The notes under the pieces: generated by a model
Told to the model about the DNA's origin: nothing
What the model saw: the letters and a program-made list of their open reading frames with translations, nothing else
Databases searched by the model: none
Program-made: the position numbers and the translations under genes
Assembly: GCA_050699975.1 (NCBI GenBank)
Contig: JBOHGH010000008.1
Location: forward strand, 1 to 64,000
Length of the DNA: 64,000 nucleotides
Source: GCA-003244245 sp050699975
GTDB lineage: Bacteria; Actinomycetota; Actinomycetes; Mycobacteriales; Pseudonocardiaceae
Reading direction: 5' to 3'
Shown here: positions 1-8,761 of the stretch, piece after piece
Layout of the letters: the number at the start of each line of letters is the position of its first letter
Position numbering within the stretch: the stretch's first letter is position 1

Positions 1-420
1 GGGCCACAGCGCGGCCCCGGGCAGGGTGGAGGGCCGGTGCGACGACTGTGAGGAGGCTCTGTCGCCGGATCGGCCCAGCTCAGGCGGCAACTCATAGCGC
101 CGCAAGGTTGTGTTCGGCCAAACACTTGGACTAACACGGCACCCACCGCGACGCGCACCCACACACCGCCTACTCGCACTCGTCACGGTGATACGCAGCA
201 GGCCCAACATGACGGGAAGTTCAGTCGGAGCAGCGATGGCTGATGACCGTCCGTCGGAGAGTCATCGCGGGCGCCTCCGTTGCTGTGCGTAAGGTGTGGA
301 GCCTAAAGACAACCGTGAGTAAGAGGTCGCGGACCAGAGCACGACAGCCGCGGCACTGAGGCATCAGTGCCGCACCAGATGCCCTCAACTGCGGAAACGC
401 TCTCAGCGAGAGGTGATGAC
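1..420. other. leader region without a recognisable gene
   Basis: I see no convincing gene here. A 60-codon frame at 110-292 has no ribosome binding site or recognisable protein character. The last ~15 bases (GAGAGG-like, about 409-414) serve as the ribosome binding site of the regulator that starts at 421. Confidence 0.5.
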
Positions 421-1362
421 ATGGCGCCTAGACGGCAGGGCCTATCCCAGCGCCGCAAAGCTGTCGGGTTGACTCAAGAGTCACTATCGGAACGCCTGGG
501 AGTAGAACGCTCCACCGTGGTCCGATGGGAGGCCGGAGACACCGAACCACTCCCGTCGATGCGACCAAGCCTCGCCCGCGTCCTTCACGTGTCGATAGAT
601 CAGCTCGCCGAACTACTCACCGAGTCCGAGAATGCCGATGCGACGCCAGGCCCCTCGGCTGACGCCGAGGTGACCATCCCGATGCTGCTGCCGGAGGTTC
701 AGTCGAAGGTGCGGCCCGGCCAGGTCGAGTTGGAGGACCTGATCCCCCAGGTCGCCGGGACCGTCGAGGCGCTGCGCCGGGCACTGCGATCCACCAGTGT
801 CGTTCCGGAGGACCGCCATGCGATGCTGCTGGCCCAGACCGAGGCCCCACACCGACCATCTCTGACCGCCATCCCGCTGGACGCGGAACCTGCCGACGTC
901 CAGCGGCCGGCCAGTTCGCGGCGGTTCAATCGCTTTGCGGCCGCGGGCGCTCTCGCTCTCGCCTTCGCCGGGGCCGCGTCCGTGCCGTTCATCACGTCTC
1001 ACAGCAGCCCCAGCCCGCCAGCCGCCTCCGGGACCCCGGCACCCAGCCCCGGCAGCGGCAACGACAACCCCCGCAGCAAAGAGATCACCGCAGGCGTCCA
1101 TTCGGCACCCGCCGCCGCACCGATCAAACCGGCCGACGGCCCCGTCCCGCCAGAGACTGCCGCGGTGCCCGCGTCGCACACCATCCGGAGCGACCACCGA
1201 ACCACCAGCCGGTCCAAGCCCCGTGCTTCCCCGACGACCCCTGCTTTGCCACGCAGCCCAGCAATCCCGGCTGAGGCCTCTGCGTGGTCTCACAAGGCCG
1301 CGCTCAGCGCGAGTGATCAGCGCAGCACACGCCTTCGTCCAGAAGCATTACCGCGCCCATGA
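421..1362 (+). CDS. XRE-family HTH protein with one membrane segment
   Basis: A predicted 313-residue DNA-binding protein. Residues ~5-66 form a Cro/C1-type helix-turn-helix (RRKAVGLTQESLSERLGVER, then STVVRWEAGD). A middle region of ~100 residues is of unknown fold. A hydrophobic stretch at ~171-191 (RFAAAGALALAFAGAASVPF) looks like a single transmembrane helix. The rest is a Pro/Ser/Ala-rich, probably extracytoplasmic tail. The frame is open from a GTG at 367, but ATG 421 has a GAGAGG ribosome binding site at good spacing, so I start there. Its 3' end overlaps the 5' part of the TetR gene. Its ligand and targets cannot be read from sequence; a membrane-tethered regulator is an inference from the layout. 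Confidence 0.75.
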   Translation: MAPRRQGLSQRRKAVGLTQESLSERLGVERSTVVRWEAGDTEPLPSMRPSLARVLHVSIDQLAELLTESENADATPGPSADAEVTIPMLLPEVQSKVRPGQVELEDLIPQVAGTVEALRRALRSTSVVPEDRHAMLLAQTEAPHRPSLTAIPLDAEPADVQRPASSRRFNRFAAAGALALAFAGAASVPFITSHSSPSPPAASGTPAPSPGSGNDNPRSKEITAGVHSAPAAAPIKPADGPVPPETAAVPASHTIRSDHRTTSRSKPRASPTTPALPRSPAIPAEASAWSHKAALSASDQRSTRLRPEALPRP

Positions 1363-2059
1363 CGAAATCGGCCTGCGTGTCTTACTGACTCGACGTGTCC
1401 GAAGTCTTGCCGGCAAGGCTGTCGCGGGCGGGCGGCCCCGGAACCCAGACATCGACACCGCCGTGCTCGGCGCCACGCTCGCCGTGCTCGACGGGTCGGG
1501 ATACCGCGGTTGCACCCTTGATGAGGTCGCCAGGCGGGCCGGCACCACGAAACCGGCGATCTACCGCCGCTGGCCGACACGGCAGCACCTCGTGCTCGCG
1601 GCGCTCGCTCGGCGTCTGGGTGAGTCGCCGGTGCCCGACACGGACTGCACCCTGTGCGACCTCGCCGAGGGCATCAACGTCTTCGTCGCGGCCTTCCAGC
1701 GCATGCCGCCCGACGTGCTGGGCCCCCTCCTCGCGGACTGCGCCGGCGAGCCCGAGCTCCGCGCAGCCTTTATGACAACCCTGTTCGAGCCGCCGCGAGC
1801 CGCCGTCGAGCACACCCTGAGCCGCGCCCTCGCCCGGGGCGACCTGCGCGAAGACGTCGACTGCGGTCTCGTCCTCGATCTGCTCGGCTCACTCGTCCAC
1901 TACCGCGCCCTGTTCGGCCACGCGCCCACCAGCGCCGCCGAGATCGAGCGCACCGTCGAAACCCTGCTCCAAGGCATCGCCACCGACTACCCCACGCTGC
2001 TCGACCACAGCCGCCGCCAGGCCGGTGACCCGCAAACGCACCAGCTCCACGCCAACTGA
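1313..2059 (+). CDS. TetR/AcrR-family transcriptional regulator
   Basis: A one-component repressor of about 248 residues. The N-terminal HTH is clear (LDGSGYRGCTLDEVARRAG, then TTKPAIYRRWPTRQHLVLAAL). The C-terminal ligand domain resembles the TetR_C_11 type (FEPPRAAVEHTLSRALARGD, LLGSLVHYRALFGH). The start is uncertain: the only in-frame ATG/GTG/TTG codon close to the HTH is GTG 1313, which overlaps the upstream gene by 50 bases and suggests translational coupling. A perfect 26-bp palindrome lies 41 bases after the stop, so the regulator probably controls the next gene, which is now only a remnant. Regulatory function is confident; the inducer is unknown. Confidence 0.85.
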   Translation: MISAAHAFVQKHYRAHDEIGLRVLLTRRVRSLAGKAVAGGRPRNPDIDTAVLGATLAVLDGSGYRGCTLDEVARRAGTTKPAIYRRWPTRQHLVLAALARRLGESPVPDTDCTLCDLAEGINVFVAAFQRMPPDVLGPLLADCAGEPELRAAFMTTLFEPPRAAVEHTLSRALARGDLREDVDCGLVLDLLGSLVHYRALFGHAPTSAAEIERTVETLLQGIATDYPTLLDHSRRQAGDPQTHQLHAN

Positions 2060-2100
2060 CGTCCGTTCGCGCTCTGACATCACCGTGCTAAATTCCTCGA

Positions 2101-2126
2101 TAAATTACGATACGTATCGTAATTTA
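2101..2126. promoter_or_regulatory. perfect 26-bp palindrome, probable TetR operator
   Basis: The 26 bases equal their own reverse complement (centre tacg/cgta, flanked by aatt-rich ends), with 13-base half sites and no spacer. The AT-rich block stands out from the GC-rich surroundings. It sits between the TetR stop codon and the first codons of the truncated NmrA-like gene, where an operator would be expected. Function is inferred; the symmetry is directly visible. Confidence 0.75.
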
Positions 2127-2298
2127 CGCGACCGGTGCGACCGGAACCGTCGGCCGCCACGTCGTAGACCAGCTCGTGCAGAGCGGCCAGGCTGTGCGGG
2201 CGCTCACCCGCGACCCCGGCGTGACCCTGCCCGCCGGGGTCGAGATCGTTCGCGGCGACCTCATATGGGCGCAGGGAAGTGGCGGGCCTATCAACTGA
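2122..2298 (+). pseudogene. truncated NmrA/SDR-type NAD(P)-binding protein
   Basis: In the frame through 2131 the translation reads YATGATGTVGRHVVDQLV and then VRALTRDPG, GVEIVRGDL. This is the Rossmann nucleotide-binding start (GATGxxGR) of NmrA-like NAD(P)H-dependent reductases. No ATG, GTG or TTG precedes it in frame after the TAA at 2101. The homology stops abruptly near 2262, and the frame ends at TGA 2296 inside transposase sequence. It is therefore a 5' fragment, cut off by the adjoining insertion sequence, and was the likely target gene of the upstream TetR. Confidence 0.7.
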
Positions 2299-2640
2299 AG
2301 GAGTCCCGCCGCGCGGTGTTCGCCGGCGACCTGGACCCCGCTGACGCGAGTGTCATGGTGGACCGCTGGTGCTCGAAAGCGCAACGGAGCCGAATCCCCG
2401 AATTCGTCAAAGCGGCACGCACGATCCGGAAACACCGCGACGGTATCAACGCCGCGATCGACCGCGGACTATCCAACGGCCGCCAGGAAGGACTGAACAA
2501 CAAGGTCCGGCTGATCATCCGCCGCGCCTACGGCTTCCACAGCGCCCCAAGCCGCGCTGGCCACCATCATGCTCGCCTGCGGACCCGTCAACCTGGAGCT
2601 CCCATACCACACCCCCCGCCACCCACATGTAGAGCAGTAG
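2265..2640 (+). pseudogene. ISL3-family transposase remnant (C-terminal part, frameshifted)
   Basis: The translation contains the typical C-terminal end of ISL3-type DDE transposases: KWRAYQLKESRRAVF, RSRIPEFVKAARTIRKHRDG, LSNGRQEGLNNKVRLIIRRA and YGFHSA. About one extra C near 2545 then shifts the frame; the next frame continues as QAALATIMLACGP and NLELPYH. The N-terminal two thirds are missing. The left boundary coincides with the break in the NmrA-like gene, so this is a decayed insertion that destroyed its neighbour. Confidence 0.75.
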
Positions 2641-2711
2641 AGCCGGATGTGTCGCCGCGGATACACCGGGCAGATAGTCCTCTGTCCCGGGACAGTGGAC
2701 TCCTCGCTGGT

Positions 2712-4100
2712 TCACTGGTCTGAAGGCCGAGTGAAGACCTTGCCGGGGTTAAAGATGCCTTCCGGGTCCAGAGCGTCCTTGATCCCGCGGTGCATGGCAA
2801 GCACAGCCGGACTCATTTCCTTGGCCAGGCCACGCATCTTCAGCAGGCCGACCCCGTGCTCGCCGGTGACGGTACCGCCCAGCGCGATAGCCTCGTCGAC
2901 GATTTGTTCGAACGCCTCGTGTCCCCGCAGCCGGGCCTTCTCGTCGCCTGGCGGAACGACCATCATCGGGTGCAGGTTACCGTCTCCAGCGTGCGCCAGG
3001 CTGGCGACGTGGATGTCGTGCTCCACGGCTATGCCCTCGATGAGCCCGAGCATCTGAGGTACCAGCATCCGCGGCACGCAAATGTCCTCGGTGAGCACCG
3101 GCCCGAGCCGCTCCAGCGCGGGATACACTAGGCGCCGTGCGGCGAACAGGGCGTTTGCCTCGGTTTCGTCGGTGGAGCGGGCGCTCCAGGTCGCGCCCGC
3201 CGAGGCGAAGCAGTCCAGCACGATGTCGGCTTCCGCCTCGCCGGCCACGCCCGGCGCGTCACACCGGGCGAGTAGCAGTACGTTGCCGCCATCGGTGAGG
3301 CCCATGTGCTTCCACTCGTCGACGGCTCGCAGGCAGTAGCGGTCGACGAGTTCCAGCGCGCTGGGTACAACGCCCGAGGCTGTCACGGCCGCGACGGCCC
3401 GGCCGGCGCCGGGCAGGTCGTCGAAGTAGCCGACGATCGTGCGCTCGGCGGCCCGCGCGCCACGCAACCGCACGGTGACCTCGGTGATGAGGCCGAGTGT
3501 GCCCTCCGAGCCCACCATCAGCCCGGTCAGGTCGTAGCCGGCGACTCCCTTGGCGGTGCGGCGGCCCAGCCGGACCACCTCGCCCCGCCCGATGACCGCC
3601 TCCACGCCGAGTACGTAGTCCCGGGTCACCCCGTACTTCACGCAGCACACGCCGCCAGCGTTGGTGGCGACATTGCCGCCGATCGTGGACCACGGGGCGC
3701 TCGACGGATCTGGCGGATACCACAGATCCCGCTCCGCGCACGCCTTCCGCAGGTCGTCGTTGACCACTCCGGGCCGCACCACCGCGAGCCGTTCGTTCGG
3801 GTCGATGTGGATGATCTCGTTCATCGCCTCGAACGACACCACGACGCAGCCACGGACGGCGTTGGCGCCGCCGGAGAGCCCGGTGCCGGCGCCGCGCGCG
3901 ACGATGGGGATGCCGTGCTCAGCGCAGTGGGCGACGAGCGCCGCCACCTCGGCGGTCTCGCGCGGTTGCACGACCGCGGCCGGGGTGGTGTACGGGGCTC
4001 GCTCCGCCTCGTCGTGCGCGTAGGAGGCCAGCAGGTCGGGGTCGGTGATCACGCTCCCGGCGGGAAGGATGTGTTGGAGCTCAGGAAATGTCACGCCCAT
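2712..4100 (-). CDS. FAD-linked oxidase, glycolate oxidase subunit GlcD type
   Basis: A 462-residue flavoprotein of the VAO/GlcD family, expected to oxidise a 2-hydroxy acid such as glycolate or D-lactate. The FAD-binding region carries ARGAGTGLSGGANAVRG, SSAPWSTIGGNVATNAGG and GSEGTLGLITEVTVR. The C-terminal FAD-oxidase domain has HAGDGNLHPMMVV and GEHGVGLLKMRGLAKEMSP, ending in DPEGIFNPGKVF. Length matches the family. It starts at ATG 4100 and faces away from the biosynthetic cluster beginning at 4321, sharing a 220-bp intergenic region with a large palindrome. No iron-sulfur partner (GlcF) is adjacent, so the electron acceptor is unclear. Confidence 0.88.
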   Translation of the reverse strand: MGVTFPELQHILPAGSVITDPDLLASYAHDEAERAPYTTPAAVVQPRETAEVAALVAHCAEHGIPIVARGAGTGLSGGANAVRGCVVVSFEAMNEIIHIDPNERLAVVRPGVVNDDLRKACAERDLWYPPDPSSAPWSTIGGNVATNAGGVCCVKYGVTRDYVLGVEAVIGRGEVVRLGRRTAKGVAGYDLTGLMVGSEGTLGLITEVTVRLRGARAAERTIVGYFDDLPGAGRAVAAVTASGVVPSALELVDRYCLRAVDEWKHMGLTDGGNVLLLARCDAPGVAGEAEADIVLDCFASAGATWSARSTDETEANALFAARRLVYPALERLGPVLTEDICVPRMLVPQMLGLIEGIAVEHDIHVASLAHAGDGNLHPMMVVPPGDEKARLRGHEAFEQIVDEAIALGGTVTGEHGVGLLKMRGLAKEMSPAVLAMHRGIKDALDPEGIFNPGKVFTRPSDQ

Positions 4101-4138
4101 TCTCGCACCTTATTGCGACCCGCTGACGGTATCAATCA

Positions 4139-4180
4139 TGGCCCTTAGTACATGCACAAATGGCCATGCACTAAGGGCCA
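4139..4180. promoter_or_regulatory. inverted repeat in divergent promoter region
   Basis: Perfect 11-base arms (tggcccttagt at 4139-4149, actaagggcca at 4170-4180) enclose a 20-base centre that itself holds the palindrome atggccat. The element lies between the divergent GlcD-type gene and the KAS III gene. A shared operator is the likeliest role; no regulator has been matched to it. Confidence 0.55.
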
Positions 4181-4320
4181 GTTGAGGGCGCCCGCGCCGA
4201 CCGGCGAGACTGAAAGCGTCGGAGGTCAGGCGATCGCCCATGAGGATTTTCCTGGTGCGAAATCGCCGGATCCTCATGTCGCGGTCCCGGCGGGCCGCAA
4301 TGACGAGGAGAGGATTGCCG

Positions 4321-5340
4321 ATGGCGGCGGTAATCGCGGGCCTCGGGGGTTGGCTTCCCCCGGCCGTAGTCACGAACGAGGACCTGTGTGCGACTTTGGA
4401 CACAACCAACGAGTGGATAGTGACCCGCACCGGAATTCGCGAGCGGCGCATGGTCACCGGCGGCCTGTCGACCCGGGATCTGGCCGTCGAAGCCGGCGCG
4501 AGAGCGCTGAAATCCGCTGGTGAGTCCGCGGTCGACGCCGTGGTCGTGGCGACGACCTCCGCCGATCGGCTCTGTCCCGCGGTGGCACCGGAGGTCGCGT
4601 TCCGGCTCGGCGTGGACACGGTGGCCGCCTTCGATCTGACCTCGGCGTGCAGTGGCTTTCCCTACGGCCTGGCAACCTCCGCCGGTCTGATCGCCTCCGG
4701 GGTGGCCGACAGCGTGCTGTTCATCGGCGCGGAGGCGTTCACCACCCTGGTCAACCCCGACGACCGCAACACGGCACCGATCTTCGGTGACGGCGCGGGC
4801 GCGGTGGTGCTGCGCCGTGGCGAGGTGGACGAGCCCGGCGCGCTGGGCCCCTTCGACCTCGGCAGCGACGGCGCTCGCGCCGACCTGCTGGCCGTCCCAG
4901 CTGGTGGATCACGTCAGCGGTCCGCCGAGGCCGGCCTCGGCTTCGACGTGGTGCCCACCAAGGACTGGTACCTGCAGATGGAGGGTCGAGCCCTCTACGT
5001 ACAGGCTGTCGAGCGGATGACCGCCTCCGCGCGGACCGTGCTGAAGCGCGCCGGCTGGTCGGTCGCCGACGTCGACTGGTTCATCGGTCACCAGGCCAAT
5101 GTCCGCATCGTGCGCGCCGTGGCGGAGGAACTGGAGTTGGCCGAGGGGCGGGTCGCGGTCAACATCGACCGCGTCGGCAACACCCTGGCCGCTTCGATCC
5201 CGCTGCTGTTAAACGACACCGTCGACCGCGGCGATCTCAAGCCCGGCGACTGCGTGCTCCTGTCCGCGTTCGGCGCCGGCCTTTCGTGGGGTTCAACGGT
5301 ACTCACCTGGCCGGATATTCCGGTCGACAGCGTCCGCTAG
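4321..5340 (+). CDS. beta-ketoacyl-ACP synthase III-like enzyme
   Basis: A 339-residue thiolase-fold condensing enzyme (FabH family) that would load a starter acyl-CoA onto ACP or release a chain. The triad is visible: Cys110 in LTSACSGFPYG, His257 in FIGHQAN and Asn287 in VGNTLAASIP. ATG 4321 is chosen over the upstream in-frame ATG 4240 because AGGAGAGG lies at 4302-4310. It is the first gene of a co-directional set with ACP and KAS II. The absence of fabD or the usual primary-metabolism neighbours, and the presence of an acyl-CoA oxidase and aminotransferase, point to a dedicated secondary pathway. Exact starter unit unknown. Confidence 0.88.
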   Translation: MAAVIAGLGGWLPPAVVTNEDLCATLDTTNEWIVTRTGIRERRMVTGGLSTRDLAVEAGARALKSAGESAVDAVVVATTSADRLCPAVAPEVAFRLGVDTVAAFDLTSACSGFPYGLATSAGLIASGVADSVLFIGAEAFTTLVNPDDRNTAPIFGDGAGAVVLRRGEVDEPGALGPFDLGSDGARADLLAVPAGGSRQRSAEAGLGFDVVPTKDWYLQMEGRALYVQAVERMTASARTVLKRAGWSVADVDWFIGHQANVRIVRAVAEELELAEGRVAVNIDRVGNTLAASIPLLLNDTVDRGDLKPGDCVLLSAFGAGLSWGSTVLTWPDIPVDSVR

Positions 5341-5374
5341 CGTTTTCCCCAGAATGCAATTCCAGGAGGAAGAA

Positions 5375-5614
5375 ATGAGCGCGCTCTACGAGTCCGTCGT
5401 TGATGTTTTCACCGGCCGGTTCGGCATCGATCGGGACAAGGTGCAGCCGGACGCGTCGTTCGACGACATCGACCTTGACTCGCTCTCTCAGATCGAACTC
5501 GCGACGGCGCTCAAGAAGAAGTTCGCCGTCGAGATCACCGACGACGAGATGGCCGAGATGGCCGTTGTCTCCGAGGTTGTCGCCAAGCTTGCGGAGAAGG
5601 GCGTGACGGTCTGA
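5375..5614 (+). CDS. acyl carrier protein
   Basis: A 79-residue ACP. The phosphopantetheine attachment site is Ser36 in DIDLDSLSQIELATAL, followed by the acidic helix VEITDDEMAEMA. ATG 5375 follows a strong AGGAGGA ribosome binding site (5364-5370). It lies between the KAS III and KAS II genes and its stop codon overlaps the KAS II start (TGATG), so the carrier and elongating synthase are translationally coupled. It would carry the growing acyl chain. Confidence 0.92.
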   Translation: MSALYESVVDVFTGRFGIDRDKVQPDASFDDIDLDSLSQIELATALKKKFAVEITDDEMAEMAVVSEVVAKLAEKGVTV

Positions 5615-6828
5615 TGTCTGGTTTCGCGGCAGCGATCACCGGAATCGGTCTGGTAACGCCCGCGGGAATCGGCGTACCGGAGAACTGGACGCGCGTCGTC
5701 GAGGGCGAGGCGACCGCGGCGGTCGACCCAGAGCTCGCCGACCTCCCGGTGCGCATCTCGTGCCGGGTCCCCGAGTTCTCCGCCGAGGACCTCGGGCTCA
5801 GCGGTGCCTGGCAGTGGGATCGCTACACGCGGTTCGCCGTTGCGGCGGCGCACGAAGCGCTCCGCCAGGCCGGCCTCACACCTGGGGACTGGGACAGCTC
5901 CCGGGTGGCCGTGATTATCGGGTCGGGTGCCGGTGGTACCGCGACGCTGGAGGAGCAGCACCGGGTTCTAGTCGAGGACGGCCCTTCGGACGTGTCCCCG
6001 CTGACCCTACCCATGGGGCTGCTCAACATGGCGGCGGGGCAGCTGGCCATCGACATCGGCGCCAACGGCCCTTGCCTGGCCCCATGCACCGCCTGTGCCT
6101 CCGGCGCCTCGGCGATCGGGATCGGCCGGGACATACTGCGGTTGGGCACGGCGGACATCGTGATCGCCGGCGGCGCTGAGGCCCCGGTGACGCCGTTGTA
6201 TGTCTCCGCGTTCTCCCGGATGCGCGCGCTGTCCAGGCGTAGCGACCCCGCGACGGCGTCGCGTCCGTTCGACGCCGCGCGGGACGGATTCGTGCTCGGG
6301 GAAGGGGCCGGAGTCGTCGTCCTGGAGTCCGAGGAGCATGCCAAAGCTCGAGGTGCCCAGGCGCTGGCCCGCGTGATCGGCTACGGCGCCTCCGCCGACG
6401 CCCACCATGTCACCTCGCCGCACCCGCAGGGGCGCGGCGCCACACTGGGGATTCGCGCGGCCCTGGCCGACGCCGGACTGACCGGCCGGGACGTGCGGTA
6501 CGTCAACGCGCACGGCACCTCCACGCCGCTCAACGACCGCGTCGAGGCGCGCGTGATCCGCGAGGTGCTCGGCGCGGATATCCCGGTGAGCTCGACCAAA
6601 GGGGTGACCGGGCACCCGCTCGGCGCCGCTGGCGCCATTGAGGCCGCCTACACGGCTCTCGCGGTGCACCGCGGCGTCATTCCCCCGACGGCGAACCTCA
6701 CCGATCCCGACCCGAAGGCGGACATCGACCTGGTCTACAAGGCCGCACGACACGGCCGGGTGGACGTCGCGCTGAGCAATTCCTTCGGGTTCGGTGGCCA
6801 GAACACCGCCCTGCTGATCGCCGCTTGA
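5614..6828 (+). CDS. beta-ketoacyl-ACP synthase II (FabF/KS-alpha type)
   Basis: A 404-residue elongating condensing enzyme. The catalytic Cys161 lies in CTACASGASAIGIG, with His300 in VNAHGTSTPLND and His334 in GVTGHPLGAAGAIEA, so the full C-H-H set for decarboxylative condensation is present. FGFGGQN near the C-terminus is also typical. It overlaps the ACP gene by one base. No chain-length-factor partner is adjacent, which favours a FabF-like fatty-acid elongase over an aromatic type II polyketide minimal set. With the KAS III, it implies an ACP-bound chain built separately from primary fatty acid synthesis. Confidence 0.9.
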   Translation: MSGFAAAITGIGLVTPAGIGVPENWTRVVEGEATAAVDPELADLPVRISCRVPEFSAEDLGLSGAWQWDRYTRFAVAAAHEALRQAGLTPGDWDSSRVAVIIGSGAGGTATLEEQHRVLVEDGPSDVSPLTLPMGLLNMAAGQLAIDIGANGPCLAPCTACASGASAIGIGRDILRLGTADIVIAGGAEAPVTPLYVSAFSRMRALSRRSDPATASRPFDAARDGFVLGEGAGVVVLESEEHAKARGAQALARVIGYGASADAHHVTSPHPQGRGATLGIRAALADAGLTGRDVRYVNAHGTSTPLNDRVEARVIREVLGADIPVSSTKGVTGHPLGAAGAIEAAYTALAVHRGVIPPTANLTDPDPKADIDLVYKAARHGRVDVALSNSFGFGGQNTALLIAA

Positions 6829-6862
6829 ACCGCCGACACGAACCGATGGAAAGGGACGCTCG

Positions 6863-8755
6863 ATGACCATGGCCACGGCGCCGCAACTGGGACGGCGGAC
6901 CGGTGACGACACCACGCGCGCCGACCTGACCCGGTTGGTCTACGACGGCACGTACGAGCAGGTACACGAGGATATCCGGGCGGCGCTGCTGGACCGGATC
7001 TTCGACGCCCGCGAGGGCCTGAGTCTGCCCGAGGCCGGACGACTAGCCTACCAACGGTCCCGGTACCTGCACGGCCAGTTGGAGCGGCCGATGGAGATCC
7101 TGCGGAACCCACGGCGGCTGTTCGCGCTGGCCGAGTGGCCCTCGCTGCTGGACGTGTCGACGTTCTCGCTGCTGATGGTCCACTACAACCTGTGCTTCGG
7201 CACCGTCTTCGACCACGGCATCGATCGACCGGACCTGAAGGACTACATCGACGAGTTGGACGGCCTGTCCTCGTTCGGCCCGTACATGGCCACCGAGCTC
7301 GGCTACGGCAACAACGTGGCGGCGCTACGGACCGAGGCGGTCTACGACCCCGCGAGCGAGACCTTCGTCCTCAACACCCCGGACGCCCTGGCCCAGAAAT
7401 ACATGTCGTACAGCGGATTCCAGGACATTCCGAAGATCGCCGTGGTGATGGCTCGGCTGAAGGCGGCCGACAAGGACCACGGGGTGTTCCCGTTCCTCAT
7501 CCGGATCAGTGACAGCGATGGGCTGTACGAGGGCGTCCACGCCGCGTCGTGCCCGGAGAAGCCGGTGCAGGGGCTGGACAATGGCGTCACCTGGTTCGAC
7601 CACGTCAGGATTCCGCGGCGGAATCTGCTGCTGGGCGACATGGGCGAGTTCCTGGCGGACGGTACGTTCCGCCCGGCCGGCGGCAACCAACGCAAGCAGT
7701 TCCTGCGCGCGATGAGCCGCATCCAGCCCGGCCGGCTGTGCGTGTCCAGCTCGGCGGTCGGCGCTGGCCGGGCCAGTGTCTACATCGCGCTGCGCTACGC
7801 CAAGCAGCGGCTCACCAACGCCCCCGGCCGCAACGACATGCCGATTATCGAGTACCGCAGCCACCAGCTCGCGTTGTTCACCGCGCTGGCCAAGGTCTAC
7901 GCGATGACCTTCCTGCTCAACCACGCCAAGCGGGAGTACATCGAGCAACAGGACGGTACCTCCGCCGAGCAGAACAACCTGATCTCCATCACCAAGGCGC
8001 TCTCCACCTGGGAAATGACCGAGGTGATCGCCGTCTGCCGGGAGCGCTGCGGCGCGCAGGGGATCTTCAGCGTCAACCGGATCGCGGACTACGGCTCGCT
8101 GCTGCAAGGCCTGGTGACCGCTGAGGGCGACAACCAGGTCCTCCTCGCCACCACGGCGGGCCAGCTGCTCGCCCAGCGCGACAGCGAGCCCGTGCCGGGC
8201 GCGCCTGAGCCGCGCGAGCGGGACGCCCAGGATCCCACTTTGCACCTGGAGCTGCTGCGCTATCGGGAGCACACCCTGCGCAAGGCCGCGCGGGCGGCGA
8301 TGGCCGATGAGTCCGGCGAACGGACCTACCTCGAGGCGTGGAACGGCACCATGAACACCGCGCTGACCATGGCCCGCGGCCGCGGTGTCCGGGTGGCGCT
8401 GGAGCGTTTCCTGGGCGCGGCCGCTGACGCGGAGACCGTCGAGGTGCGCGAGGCCCTGCGGCTGCTGGCCTCGCTCTACGGGCTCACCGAGATCCAGCGC
8501 GACGCCGGCTGGTACCTGGCGCGGGACGTGCTGACGGCGGAGCAGGTCGAGCGGCTGCCCGCCACGATCGACGCGCTGTGCGCGCTGATCCTGCCGCACG
8601 TGACCGTGCTGATCGACGGGTTCCAGCTTTCGCCGGAGCTGTTGCGCGCCCCGATCGCCGCCGACGACTACGTCACCGCGTTCCAGGGCCTGGCTGGGGC
8701 GCGCAAACCGGTCGACACCGACGCGGCGCTGGCCCAGAACCCCACCGGGAGCTGA
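6863..8755 (+). CDS. acyl-CoA oxidase family flavoenzyme
   Basis: A 630-residue protein of the acyl-CoA oxidase/dehydrogenase superfamily, about the usual length of acyl-CoA oxidases. Recognisable parts are the substrate-flavin core (YMATELGYGNNVAALRTEAV, DNGVTWFDHVRIPRRNLLLG), the central helical part (QLALFTALAKVYAMTF) and the C-terminal domain (CRERCGAQGIFSVNRI). It would introduce an alpha,beta double bond into an acyl thioester, reducing oxygen or another acceptor. AAAGGGA precedes ATG 6863. It sits between the condensing enzymes and a thioesterase, so it is probably a tailoring enzyme of this pathway rather than general beta-oxidation. Confidence 0.85.
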   Translation: MTMATAPQLGRRTGDDTTRADLTRLVYDGTYEQVHEDIRAALLDRIFDAREGLSLPEAGRLAYQRSRYLHGQLERPMEILRNPRRLFALAEWPSLLDVSTFSLLMVHYNLCFGTVFDHGIDRPDLKDYIDELDGLSSFGPYMATELGYGNNVAALRTEAVYDPASETFVLNTPDALAQKYMSYSGFQDIPKIAVVMARLKAADKDHGVFPFLIRISDSDGLYEGVHAASCPEKPVQGLDNGVTWFDHVRIPRRNLLLGDMGEFLADGTFRPAGGNQRKQFLRAMSRIQPGRLCVSSSAVGAGRASVYIALRYAKQRLTNAPGRNDMPIIEYRSHQLALFTALAKVYAMTFLLNHAKREYIEQQDGTSAEQNNLISITKALSTWEMTEVIAVCRERCGAQGIFSVNRIADYGSLLQGLVTAEGDNQVLLATTAGQLLAQRDSEPVPGAPEPRERDAQDPTLHLELLRYREHTLRKAARAAMADESGERTYLEAWNGTMNTALTMARGRGVRVALERFLGAAADAETVEVREALRLLASLYGLTEIQRDAGWYLARDVLTAEQVERLPATIDALCALILPHVTVLIDGFQLSPELLRAPIAADDYVTAFQGLAGARKPVDTDAALAQNPTGS

Positions 8756-8761
8756 CAGATC

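Noticed and set aside
110..292. possible 60-residue protein
   Set aside because: No ribosome binding site, Arg/Pro/Thr-rich composition, no motif.
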